Below, one piece after another: positions 1 through 7,585 of a stretch of 19,995 nucleotides of DNA. How positions within the stretch are numbered: the first letter of the stretch is position 1; the number at the start of each line of letters is the position of its first letter. Source of the stretch: UBA349 sp964444115 (GTDB taxonomy: Archaea; Methanobacteriota; Methanobacteria; Methanobacteriales; Methanobacteriaceae); the NCBI GenBank assembly GCA_964444115.1, contig CAYUFT010000033.1, positions 1-19,995 of the forward strand, written 5' to 3'. Both the position numbers and the translations under genes were made by a program. The notes beneath the pieces are model-generated. The model was given only the letters and a program-made list of their open reading frames with translations, was not told the origin of the DNA and did not search any database.

Positions 1-1559
1 TGAATCCAGAAATATCCATTTTTATCTTTACGGGCCACATCCCCACTTAGATAGATTCCTGAAAACTTGCTCCAGTATGCCTCCACATATCGGTCTGGAT
101 CCCCATATAATGTACGGAACATGGCCGGCCATGGAGTTTTCAAAACCAGATGACCCCCACTTTCAGTAAGTGAATTCCCATTATCATCCACTATATCTGC
201 CTGAATTGTAGGAAATGGCTTAAATGTGGAGCCTGGTTTTAATTCAGTTATAGGGAGGGGAGTTATAATATGCATTCCGGTTTCTGTCTGCCACCAGGTG
301 TCCATTATAGGACATTTACGGTTACCAACATTTTTATGATACCAAATCCATGCTTCAGGATTTATAGGCTCTCCTACAGATCCTAAAAGTCTTAATGTAT
401 TTAAATCATATTTTTGAGGCCATTTTTCGCCGTATTTCATGAACAATCTGACTGTGGTTGGTGCCGTGTAAAAAATACTTACCCCATAATCCTCTATCAT
501 TTTCCAGAACCTTCCAGGGTCTGGATAATCCGGGGTGCCTTCAAACATAAGCGAAGTGGCCCCCATTAAAAGAGGAGCATACACAATATAGCTATGGCCA
601 GTAATCCAGCCCACATCTGCCGCACACCACCAAATATCACTATCTTTAATGTCAAAAACAAATTTTAAAGTAGTATATGTACCTACCGCATATCCTGCAT
701 GGGTGTGAAGAACTCCTTTTGGTTTTCCAGTTGTTCCAGAAGTATATAAAATAAATAAAGGATCTTCACTATCCAATTGCTCGGTTTCACATTTAGCACT
801 TTCTTTTTTTAGAATTTCATCCCAGAATACATCCCTTCCTTCTTTCATTCCCACATCACTGCCAGTATTTTGCACAACAATGACTTTTTCAATGCTAGGA
901 ATATCATCCATAACCATATCCACAGTATCTTTAAGTTTAATATCTTTTCCTCGTCTGTGAAATCCGTCTGCGGTAATAGCTACCTTGGCCTTAGCATCAT
1001 TGGCCCTTTCCTGGAAAGCTTTAGCCCAAAATCCAGAAAATACTACACTATGAATGGCTCCTATTTTAGCACAGGCCAGCATGGCAATGGGCAGCTCTAA
1101 TATCATGGGCAAATATATGCCCACCCGATCTCCCTTTTTAACACCCATGTTTTTTAAGGCATTGGCCAGACGGTTCACTTCGCGGTATAATTCAAAGTAA
1201 GTGAGTTTTTTTACCTCACCCGCCTCGCTTTCCCAGATATATGCAACTTTGTTCTTTCTAGAGGTTTTAATATGCCTATCCAGAGCATTATGCACAATAT
1301 TGAACTTCCCATCTACAAACCACTGGGCATGAGGAGGTTTCCAATCTAATACTTGATTATATGGCTCAAACCATTCTAATTCTTGGGCCATTTCATTCCA
1401 AAACCATTCTAAATCTTCATTTGACTTTTCAATGAGCTCTTCGTAATTTTTTATGTTATGCGAATCCATCCACTGTTTAATATTACTTTGAGCTATCATG
1501 TCTGGGTCTGCTTCAAATTTACGTTCTTCTTTAAGTAGAGTATCTAAATTTTTAGACAT
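1..1559 (-). CDS. acs: Acetyl-CoA synthetase, AMP-forming (C-terminus cut by window edge)
   Basis: This enzyme activates acetate to acetyl-CoA with ATP, through an acetyl-AMP intermediate, in the cytoplasm; in a methanogen it feeds acetate into biosynthesis. I translated 519 codons from the ATG at 1559 down to base 1. The protein begins M-S-K-N-L-D-T-L. It contains the adenylate-forming P-loop-like motif YTSGTTGKPKG at residues 272-282 and the acetyl-pocket motif DTWWQTETG at 420-428, whose tryptophan limits the substrate to acetate-sized acids in this family. Near the cut end it shows the S-G-D...G-Y-F-W-I motif that precedes the hinge. Family members are about 630-660 residues, so roughly 120 C-terminal residues, including the catalytic lysine domain, lie outside the window. 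The start is supported by a G-rich ribosome binding stretch (GGGGGAAGGGGA) just upstream. The gene is divergent from the TPP enzyme at 1795. No frameshift is seen. Confidence 0.95.
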   Translation of the reverse strand, partial: MSKNLDTLLKEERKFEADPDMIAQSNIKQWMDSHNIKNYEELIEKSNEDLEWFWNEMAQELEWFEPYNQVLDWKPPHAQWFVDGKFNIVHNALDRHIKTSRKNKVAYIWESEAGEVKKLTYFELYREVNRLANALKNMGVKKGDRVGIYLPMILELPIAMLACAKIGAIHSVVFSGFWAKAFQERANDAKAKVAITADGFHRRGKDIKLKDTVDMVMDDIPSIEKVIVVQNTGSDVGMKEGRDVFWDEILKKESAKCETEQLDSEDPLFILYTSGTTGKPKGVLHTHAGYAVGTYTTLKFVFDIKDSDIWWCAADVGWITGHSYIVYAPLLMGATSLMFEGTPDYPDPGRFWKMIEDYGVSIFYTAPTTVRLFMKYGEKWPQKYDLNTLRLLGSVGEPINPEAWIWYHKNVGNRKCPIMDTWWQTETGMHIITPLPITELKPGSTFKPFPTIQADIVDDNGNSLTESGGHLVLKTPWPAMFRTLYGDPDRYVEAYWSKFSGIYLSGDVARKDKNGYFWI

Positions 1560-1794
1560 TTTATCCCCTTCCCCCACAAATTTGACTTGATAATTAATTA
1601 TTCTCGCCTTGCATGCAATTAAACTGGAGTATTAAATAAAGTATAATATGTAATTTCATCTTTGAATAGTTTACTGGATTTTTAATAAATGAGATAATTT
1701 AATGAAATTTTAAACAAGAATTATTCAAATAAATTAAATTTAAAATTAGAGAATACTAAATATAATTAAATATTCTTTTACAAAATATTAAACA
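1560..1794. promoter_or_regulatory. Divergent promoter region between acs and the TPP enzyme
   Basis: These 235 bases separate two divergently transcribed genes and hold no ORF. For the plus-strand gene, the A/T stretch AAATATAA at 1758-1765 is a TATA-box candidate about 30 bases before the ATG at 1795. That would give a transcript with almost no leader, consistent with the lack of a ribosome binding site there. For acs, the minus-strand A/T stretch around 1650-1631 is a TATA candidate, followed by a leader with a G-rich ribosome binding site. Both assignments are inference from spacing and composition. Confidence 0.4.
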
Positions 1795-3480
1795 ATGAAT
1801 AAATCATCAATGATGAAGCCCGAAAAAATTAGTTGTGCAAAGGCAATTATAAATATTCTAGAACAAAAAGATGTTGAATGGATTTTTGGACATCCTGGAG
1901 AACAAATACTATCTTTATATGATGCCCTGAGATCATCACCAATAAATCATGTTTTGGTTCGTCATGAACAATCAGCAGCCCATGCTGCAGACGGCTATGC
2001 TCGTGCATCTGGAAAATTTGGAGTATGTGTGGCTACTGCAGGTCCTGGTGCTTTAAACTTAGTTATGGGAGTTGCTACTGCTTACCGAGACTCGATTCCA
2101 ATATTAGTAATTACTGGGGATGTTCCCACAAAGCAAAGAGGCCAGAATACATTTCAAGACATTGACCTCTGTTCAATATTTAAGCCAATTAGCAGAAAAA
2201 CTTTCTATTCATCTAATGTCAAAGAAGCCATTTCAAATTTGAAAAAATCCATTGAAATGCTAAAAAAAGGGCCAAGCGGGCCAGTCCATCTTAATTTACC
2301 TAAAGATGTTCTGGATGAATTTATTGATGAGAATATTATTTTTAAATTGGACATTGATTTTGAATCTAGAAGTCTCGAAAATTCGCAATCAGATTTATCA
2401 AAACTAAAAAAAGTAGCTGAATCAATTAACTCTGCTAAAAAACCATTAATAGTTGCTGGAGCTGGTTTAGTTTGGTCAGGTGCTTTAAATGAGATTAGAG
2501 AATTTGTTAATAAAAACCACATCCCCCTGGCCACCACTTATCATGGCCGCGGAATATTAAGAGAAGATAATGATTACTGTGTGGGCCTTATTGGGAATCG
2601 AGGAACTCCCGTGGGTAATTACGCCGGTGCCAATTGCAATCTGGTTTTAGGTTTAGGTTGTCGTTTTTCAGAGCGAACACTTACTGGAATAGGTTCTGAA
2701 GAAAATAATCCGCAGATTATTCAAGTCAATATGGATCCTGAAACATTAAAAGGAGATATTAACCTTCAAATGGATGTTAAAGAATTTTTAAATGAAATTA
2801 TGAAAATTTCAGAATCATTAAGGCCTGAAGATGACCCCCATATCAAATCATGGTTAGAAGAATTGCAAGTATACTCAAAAGACCATCCCGCACCATATGA
2901 TACTGAATTTTTTTATTCAGAGGTTCCTTTAAAACCCCAACAAGCCATAAAAGAAATTTTAGATGCTTCAGATGATTTAACACTGGTTAATGATGCTGGA
3001 ACCCACACCACTTGGGTAACTCTTTATAAAAAAGTCTTAAGGCCATTTTCACTGCTATTTTCAGGAGCATTTGGGCCCATGGGATATGGTCTGCCTGCTG
3101 CCATCGGAGCATGTTTTGCTAGGCCCAGTGAGAGCATAGTGGCCATTATAGGAGATGGTGGATTTCAAATGACAATCCAAGAATTGGCTACGGTTAATCA
3201 AAACAATTTACCTATGATTATATGTATAATCAACAATAGTTCACTGGGTATTATCCGCCAATGGCAGGAAATGCACCACAGCGGCAGCTATGAAGTAGAA
3301 CTGGAAAACCCTGACTTTGTTAAGTTGGCCCAATCCTATGGAATTGAAGCCGTACGAGTTGAATCCCCTGGAGAGGTATTTAAATTTGTTAAAAAAGGAA
3401 TTGAAATGAAAAAACCATTCTTGATTGACATTTCAGTGAAAGAAGAGAATATACCACTTCCCGATTTCATAAAGGAATGA
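1795..3480 (+). CDS. Thiamine-diphosphate enzyme of the acetolactate synthase family, large-subunit type
   Basis: The protein has the three-domain layout of acetolactate synthase catalytic subunits. The N-terminal pyrimidine-binding domain (about 10-175) carries the catalytic glutamate E58 in R-H-E-Q-S-A-A-H-A-A-D-G-Y-A-R. A central domain spans about 200-330. The C-terminal diphosphate-binding domain has GDGG at 453-456 and N-N at 480-481, the ThDP/Mg2+ motif. At 561 residues it is close to IlvB length. No small regulatory subunit (ilvN) or other branched-chain gene lies beside it; the next gene is a radical SAM protein 172 bases away. It may therefore be a paralogue with another 2-keto-acid substrate, and the exact reaction cannot be read from the sequence. 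The start has no ribosome binding site. Methionines at codons 6 and 7 are alternatives, but a leaderless message from the TATA candidate at 1758 favours 1795. Confidence 0.85.
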   Translation: MNKSSMMKPEKISCAKAIINILEQKDVEWIFGHPGEQILSLYDALRSSPINHVLVRHEQSAAHAADGYARASGKFGVCVATAGPGALNLVMGVATAYRDSIPILVITGDVPTKQRGQNTFQDIDLCSIFKPISRKTFYSSNVKEAISNLKKSIEMLKKGPSGPVHLNLPKDVLDEFIDENIIFKLDIDFESRSLENSQSDLSKLKKVAESINSAKKPLIVAGAGLVWSGALNEIREFVNKNHIPLATTYHGRGILREDNDYCVGLIGNRGTPVGNYAGANCNLVLGLGCRFSERTLTGIGSEENNPQIIQVNMDPETLKGDINLQMDVKEFLNEIMKISESLRPEDDPHIKSWLEELQVYSKDHPAPYDTEFFYSEVPLKPQQAIKEILDASDDLTLVNDAGTHTTWVTLYKKVLRPFSLLFSGAFGPMGYGLPAAIGACFARPSESIVAIIGDGGFQMTIQELATVNQNNLPMIICIINNSSLGIIRQWQEMHHSGSYEVELENPDFVKLAQSYGIEAVRVESPGEVFKFVKKGIEMKKPFLIDISVKEENIPLPDFIKE

Positions 3481-3652
3481 TTTTATTGATTGAATTTTAT
3501 TATGGTTAAGATTTGCTAATCTGTAAGAATTCCAATATAAATCAAAATAAATATCACTCAATGAATAGAAATATTAATCGAAATGACCAAAGATAATTAT
3601 TAATAAAATTTATGATAAAAGGGATAATTAAAAATAGGGAAAAGGTGATTTA

Positions 3653-5005
3653 ATGAAAGTATTGATGATTAATCCACCACATATCCTTTCTAAATATAAA
3701 TTTATAGGTCTTGTAGCCCCTCCCCTAGGAATAAGTTACATAGCAGCAGTTTTAGAAGAAAATGACATTGATGTGAGTATAATTGATGCTTCTGCCATGG
3801 AAATGGACTGGGAAGAACTGGAAAAAGAAATAGAAAAAGCTTCCCCTGATGTAATCGGCATAACTGCCCTCACACCCACTATTGAAAATGCGATAAACAC
3901 TGCAAAAATTGCTAAAAAGGTTATGCCTGATGCTAAAATAGTTTTAGGAGGATATCATCCCACATTCACCTTTAAAGAACTACTAGAATACGATTTTTTA
4001 GATATAATAATAATGGGAGAAGGCGAATACACCATGTTAGAGCTGGTGAAAGCTCTGGATAATGGTTCAGACTTGCGGAAGGTGAAAGGAATTGCTACTA
4101 AAAATTTTGTAACACCGTCTCGAGAAATAATAAAAGATTTAGACACAATCCCTTTTCCAGCACGTCACCTATTACCTATGGATGAGTATAAAATTCTTAA
4201 TATTAAACTTCCCACCGGAACCATGGTATCTGGAAGGGGATGCCCTTACCAGTGTTCTTTTTGCTCATCAGCAGCCATGCATGGTAAAAAACTACGTATG
4301 AGATCCGCAGAAAATGTGGTGGATGAAATTGAGCATCTTATCGATGATCACGACACAAAAATGATTGCTTTTATGGATGATACTTTTACCATTAATAAAA
4401 AAAGAGTTGAAAGCGTCTGTGATGAAATAAAAGAAAGAGATTTAGACATTTTTTGGGGTTGTACCACCAGAGTAGATACCTTATCAAAAAGTCTGATGGA
4501 AAAAATGAGTGATGCCGGATGCATAACTCTTTTTATGGGCGTAGAATCTGCCGACCAAGGAATACTGGATAGCGTTAATAAAAAAACAACCATACGTAAA
4601 GTAAAGTCTGCTTTTGAAATGGCCCGGAAATATGATATGCGAACTGTCGCCTCAGTAGTACTGGGAATGCCTGGAGACAGCAGGAAAAACATATTAAAAA
4701 CTATAAAATTTGTTAAAAACTTAAATCCCAATTATGCCATATTCTCTCTGGCTACACCATATCCTGGAACATTATTTTACAAACAAGCAGTTTCACAAAA
4801 TTTAATCAAAGTTAATGACTGGTCCAAATATACCCTACTAAGTCCTGTTCTGGAAACCATGGACTGTTCTCTGGAAGAACTTAAAAAACTTCAAAAAAAG
4901 GCTTTCAGGTCTTTTTATCTCAGGCCTAATTATTTGATAAGGCAGGCACGTAAAGATGGATTTGTGCTTATAAAAACGGCTGCCGCGATTGTTAAAGAAG
5001 TTTAA
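3653..5005 (+). CDS. Radical SAM protein with N-terminal cobalamin-binding-type domain
   Basis: This belongs to the class of radical SAM enzymes with an N-terminal B12-binding fold. Residues about 1-140 form the Rossmann-like cobalamin domain, with G-G-Y-H-P at 99-103 and G-E-G-E at 122-125. The radical SAM domain follows, with the [4Fe-4S]-binding CxxxCxxC at C197, C201 and C204, and a later V-L-G-M-P-G-D motif. The cobalamin domain lacks the D-x-H-x-x-G lower-ligand motif (here D-A-S-A-M), so if cobalamin is bound it would be without a protein histidine ligand, as in many members. The C-terminus ends in a basic stretch. The start is supported by AGGTGAT a few bases before the ATG. Substrate and product are not deducible; known relatives act as methylases, cyclases or in lipid and cofactor modification. 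It stands alone, convergent with the aminotransferase gene. Confidence 0.85.
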   Translation: MKVLMINPPHILSKYKFIGLVAPPLGISYIAAVLEENDIDVSIIDASAMEMDWEELEKEIEKASPDVIGITALTPTIENAINTAKIAKKVMPDAKIVLGGYHPTFTFKELLEYDFLDIIIMGEGEYTMLELVKALDNGSDLRKVKGIATKNFVTPSREIIKDLDTIPFPARHLLPMDEYKILNIKLPTGTMVSGRGCPYQCSFCSSAAMHGKKLRMRSAENVVDEIEHLIDDHDTKMIAFMDDTFTINKKRVESVCDEIKERDLDIFWGCTTRVDTLSKSLMEKMSDAGCITLFMGVESADQGILDSVNKKTTIRKVKSAFEMARKYDMRTVASVVLGMPGDSRKNILKTIKFVKNLNPNYAIFSLATPYPGTLFYKQAVSQNLIKVNDWSKYTLLSPVLETMDCSLEELKKLQKKAFRSFYLRPNYLIRQARKDGFVLIKTAAAIVKEV

Positions 5006-5125
5006 TTCCAGTTAAGTTAAAAAATTAATATTTAATCAATTAATAGATGCTGATTAATTAGTCAAAATTATAAAAGAGTATATATTTTTCTAAAAATAAA
5101 TAAAAAAGATAAAAATAAGAAATTA

Positions 5126-5154
5126 TTAATCGTAAAAATAAAAATAACGATTAA
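5126..5154 (-). terminator. Hairpin with U-rich flank ending the aminotransferase transcript
   Basis: An 8-base perfect inverted repeat, TTAATCGT at 5126-5133 and ACGATTAA at 5147-5154, encloses a 13-base A/T loop. It begins only 9 bases past the minus-strand stop at 5163. Reading on along the minus strand, the RNA after the stem becomes very U-rich (5125 down to about 5090). Archaeal termination depends mainly on the U-tract, so stem plus tract is a good terminator candidate. It lies in the convergent gap 5006-5162, which holds no gene. Confidence 0.6.
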
Positions 5155-5162
5155 ATATTTAA

Positions 5163-6317
5163 TTAGATATTATTTGGCAAATAAGTATCTGCCACAGCAG
5201 CTACACCTTCACCCATATTCACTTCGAAACCTAGCTCCCTAAGAGTCATTTCCAGCGCAGAAAATGTAGTGATGAGTTCTCTGTGAGTAATATTACCCAT
5301 GTGGCCTATTCTGAAAATATTTCCCTTGAGGTGGTCTTGGCCACCGGCCAGTTCTACTCGATATTTGTTTCTCATGGTTCCTCGAAGTTCTCCGTCACTT
5401 ATTCCTTCGGGCATGTTTACAGCCGTAACAGTAGTAGAAGACACAGATTCATCAGGGAATAATTCCAAGTTTAAGGCATTTATAGCATTTCTAGTAGCTT
5501 TTGCAGCTATTTGATGCCTTTTAACTCTGTTGGCCAAGCCTTCCTCCATGATAATGTCCAGTGCTTCATGCATAGCATACATTAAAGAGACAGATGGGGT
5601 GTAAGGAGTTTCTGGTGGTTCAGCATCGCCGCTCTTGCGGTATTTTTTCATGTTAAGGTAGTAACTTTTTGCTTCAACCTTATCCACAACATTCCATGCG
5701 TCATTACTTAAAGTAATAGCTGCCATACCTGGAGGTGCTGCCATACACTTCTGGGATCCAGTGACACAGATGTCAATTCCATAGCCATCCACATCCACTT
5801 CATCTCCAGCCAGTGAAGAAACAGTATCTACCACATAAAGAGCATCATAGTCGCTCATTATTTTTCCAATTTCTTTAATAGGGTTTGAAACACCCGTGGA
5901 GGTTTCATTGTGCACTACCGTGACAGCCTTTATGTCTTCATTCTCTTCTAAGGCATATCCGATCTCGTCAGGGTTTACACCTTTTCCCCATTCTACATCA
6001 ATAACCTGGGATTCTCCACCAAATGCATCAACGATCTGGCCAAATCTTTGGCCGAACTTTCCACCGACTACACTCAGTATTTTATCTCCAGGGTTAATGA
6101 TATTGGCCATGGCCGCTTCCATAGCAGCAGTACCAGACCCGGTGATAAGGTAAGACTTATTATTGGTCCTGAAGACATCAGACATCATTTCTGTAGTTTC
6201 GCTCAGAATTTTACCGAATAAAGCGCTTCGGTGATTCACAATGTTCTCGGACATGGCTTTCAGGACTCGGGGAGCCACCCGTGTCGGCCCGGGAATCATT
6301 AGCAATGTTTCATCCAT
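5163..6317 (-). CDS. Class V PLP-dependent aminotransferase (alanine-glyoxylate/serine-pyruvate family)
   Basis: This is a fold-type I PLP aminotransferase of the family that includes alanine-glyoxylate and serine-pyruvate transaminases. The sequence shows the N-terminal I-P-G-P-T-R motif, the phosphate-binding G-S-G-T-A-A at 60-65, H-N-E-T-S-T-G-V at 136-143, the pyridine-nitrogen aspartate D164 in V-V-D-T-V-S-S-L, and the Schiff-base lysine K190 in T-G-S-Q-K. At 384 residues it is full length. A Methanocaldococcus relative is known as a broad-specificity class V enzyme able to make phosphoserine, so amino transfer in serine, alanine or aspartate metabolism is plausible, but the substrate is not proven here. 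Older databases label some homologues as a soluble hydrogenase subunit, which the PLP motifs contradict. The start has a clear GGAGG ribosome binding site 10 bases upstream. The gene diverges from mptE. Confidence 0.9.
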   Translation of the reverse strand: MDETLLMIPGPTRVAPRVLKAMSENIVNHRSALFGKILSETTEMMSDVFRTNNKSYLITGSGTAAMEAAMANIINPGDKILSVVGGKFGQRFGQIVDAFGGESQVIDVEWGKGVNPDEIGYALEENEDIKAVTVVHNETSTGVSNPIKEIGKIMSDYDALYVVDTVSSLAGDEVDVDGYGIDICVTGSQKCMAAPPGMAAITLSNDAWNVVDKVEAKSYYLNMKKYRKSGDAEPPETPYTPSVSLMYAMHEALDIIMEEGLANRVKRHQIAAKATRNAINALNLELFPDESVSSTTVTAVNMPEGISDGELRGTMRNKYRVELAGGQDHLKGNIFRIGHMGNITHRELITTFSALEMTLRELGFEVNMGEGVAAVADTYLPNNI

Positions 6318-6451
6318 TTTTAAAAAACCTCCAATATTTGCAGCTTATAAAAGAGCTTGAATTATAATCCACACAAGGACTTCATATGTCCCTAGTTTAT
6401 ATCTAAATTATTCTAACTTAAAAACCTTATTTAACATCAAATGATGGCAAG
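6318..6451. promoter_or_regulatory. Divergent promoter region between the aminotransferase and mptE (right part lost in the gap)
   Basis: This stretch carries the aminotransferase ribosome binding site (GGAGG on the minus strand near 6328-6332) and A/T-rich sequence suited to TATA boxes for both directions. An ATGATGGCAAG at 6441-6451 runs into the N block. It has no ribosome binding site, and nothing shows that it is joined in frame to the gene after the gap. Confidence 0.35.
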
Positions 6452-6551
6452 NNNNNNNNNNNNNNNNNNNNNNNNNNNNNNNNNNNNNNNNNNNNNNNNN
6501 NNNNNNNNNNNNNNNNNNNNNNNNNNNNNNNNNNNNNNNNNNNNNNNNNNN
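6452..6551. other. Assembly gap, 100 N
   Basis: Exactly 100 undetermined bases. A round number is normally a placeholder for a gap of unknown size, so distances across it and any reading frame running through it should not be trusted. Confidence 0.99.
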
Positions 6552-7304
6552 ATGGAAATTGAAACCTGGATGGCATGGTATAAAGAAATACTCCAGAATT
6601 TTGGATTTGAAAGAGAAGATGATGAAAAATCTGCCGAGTATTTGAATGATTATTTAAAAAAAAAGATCCTTAATGGGCATAAACATGAAAAAGCTATCTT
6701 TTTTAGTGATTTACCAACAAGCGAAAACATGATTATTTTTGGGGCCGGACCATCCCTTAAAAAACATATAACTCAACTTAAACCAGAAATATCTGCAAAT
6801 CCAGATAAATTTATTTTAATATCTGCTGATGGGGCCACCACTGCTTTGATGGAAGAAAATATAGTTCCCCATATTATTGTGACCGATTTAGATGGCAAAT
6901 TAGAAGATATTCTAAAGGCCAATACACAAGGTACATATTTAGTTGTTCATGCGCATGGAAATAATCTAGATGCTTTAAAATCTAATTTAGATGATTTAGA
7001 GAATATTTTAGGCACCACCCAAAGTTACCCTTTAAAATATGTTCATAATTTCGGTGGTTTTACTGATGGTGATCGGGCCGTGTTCCTGGCCGTAGAATTA
7101 GGGGCCAAAAATATTATTATGGCCGGTATGGATTTTGGTGAAGTAGTTACCAAATATTCAAGGCCAGGTATGAAAAACGCTACTGGCCCAGCCGATGATA
7201 TTAAGAAATTGAAGCTGAAATATGCTGAAAAGCTAGTGGAATGGATAGAAGCGAATGAAAATGTTTCTATTTACAATTTAGCTAATTCAAAAGATTTTGA
7301 ATAA
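6552..7304 (+). CDS. mptE: 6-hydroxymethyl-7,8-dihydropterin pyrophosphokinase MptE (DUF115 family)
   Basis: Archaeal MptE transfers diphosphate from ATP to 6-hydroxymethyl-dihydropterin, a step toward tetrahydromethanopterin, the C1 carrier of methanogenesis. The readable protein, 250 residues from the ATG at 6552, begins M-E-I-E-T-W-M, which resembles the usual N-terminus of the family. It contains the DUF115 signature: I-I-F-G-A-G-P-S-L, then I-S-A-D-G-A-T-T-A-L, V-T-D-L-D-G, V-H-A-H-G-N-N, the N-F-G-G-F-T-D-G-D-R-A region and A-G-M-D-F-G. The ATG follows the last N directly, so the start is probably right but its ribosome binding site is hidden; a slightly longer N-terminus cannot be excluded. 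Joining it to the ATG at 6441 through the N block would give a meaningless N-terminus. The gene is followed by 281 bases without a gene. Confidence 0.88.
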   Translation: MEIETWMAWYKEILQNFGFEREDDEKSAEYLNDYLKKKILNGHKHEKAIFFSDLPTSENMIIFGAGPSLKKHITQLKPEISANPDKFILISADGATTALMEENIVPHIIVTDLDGKLEDILKANTQGTYLVVHAHGNNLDALKSNLDDLENILGTTQSYPLKYVHNFGGFTDGDRAVFLAVELGAKNIIMAGMDFGEVVTKYSRPGMKNATGPADDIKKLKLKYAEKLVEWIEANENVSIYNLANSKDFE

Positions 7305-7572
7305 GTTTTTAAATATTAATACATAATTAATTGTTTTTTAAATATCTTAAATCGTTTCTGACTTTTAGTATTAACATAATATAAATATTTATATAATAAA
7401 ATAATTAAAAATCAGAACATAAATAATACTTTGAGAGAAATGCTGATTAATGAATAAATGGTATTTTTATAATTAATCACATTTAGGCCGTTTGCTATGA
7501 AAACATCTACTAAGTATCAGCATAGTGAAAATATGTCAAATAGAGGACCGAAAAAGTATTATTGTAGAATTT
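7305..7572 (+). other. Intergenic region upstream of the beta-helix protein
   Basis: About 270 A/T-rich bases with no convincing ORF. A small inverted repeat, AGTATTA near 7366 and TAATACT near 7426, flanks very A/T-rich sequence (about 7380-7410) that could hold TATA boxes. I see no RNA gene or riboswitch fold. Confidence 0.35.
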
Positions 7573-7578
7573 GGAGGT
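7573..7578 (+). promoter_or_regulatory. Ribosome binding site GGAGGT that sets a TTG start
   Basis: GGAGGT lies 7 bases before the TTG at 7586. A longer in-frame reading from a TTG at 7571 would begin inside this ribosome binding site, so 7586 is the better start. Confidence 0.8.
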
Positions 7579-7585
7579 AAAAATC

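Noticed and set aside
6441..7304. 287-codon ORF running through the N block
   Set aside because: The frame across a placeholder gap is meaningless; mptE starts naturally at 6552.
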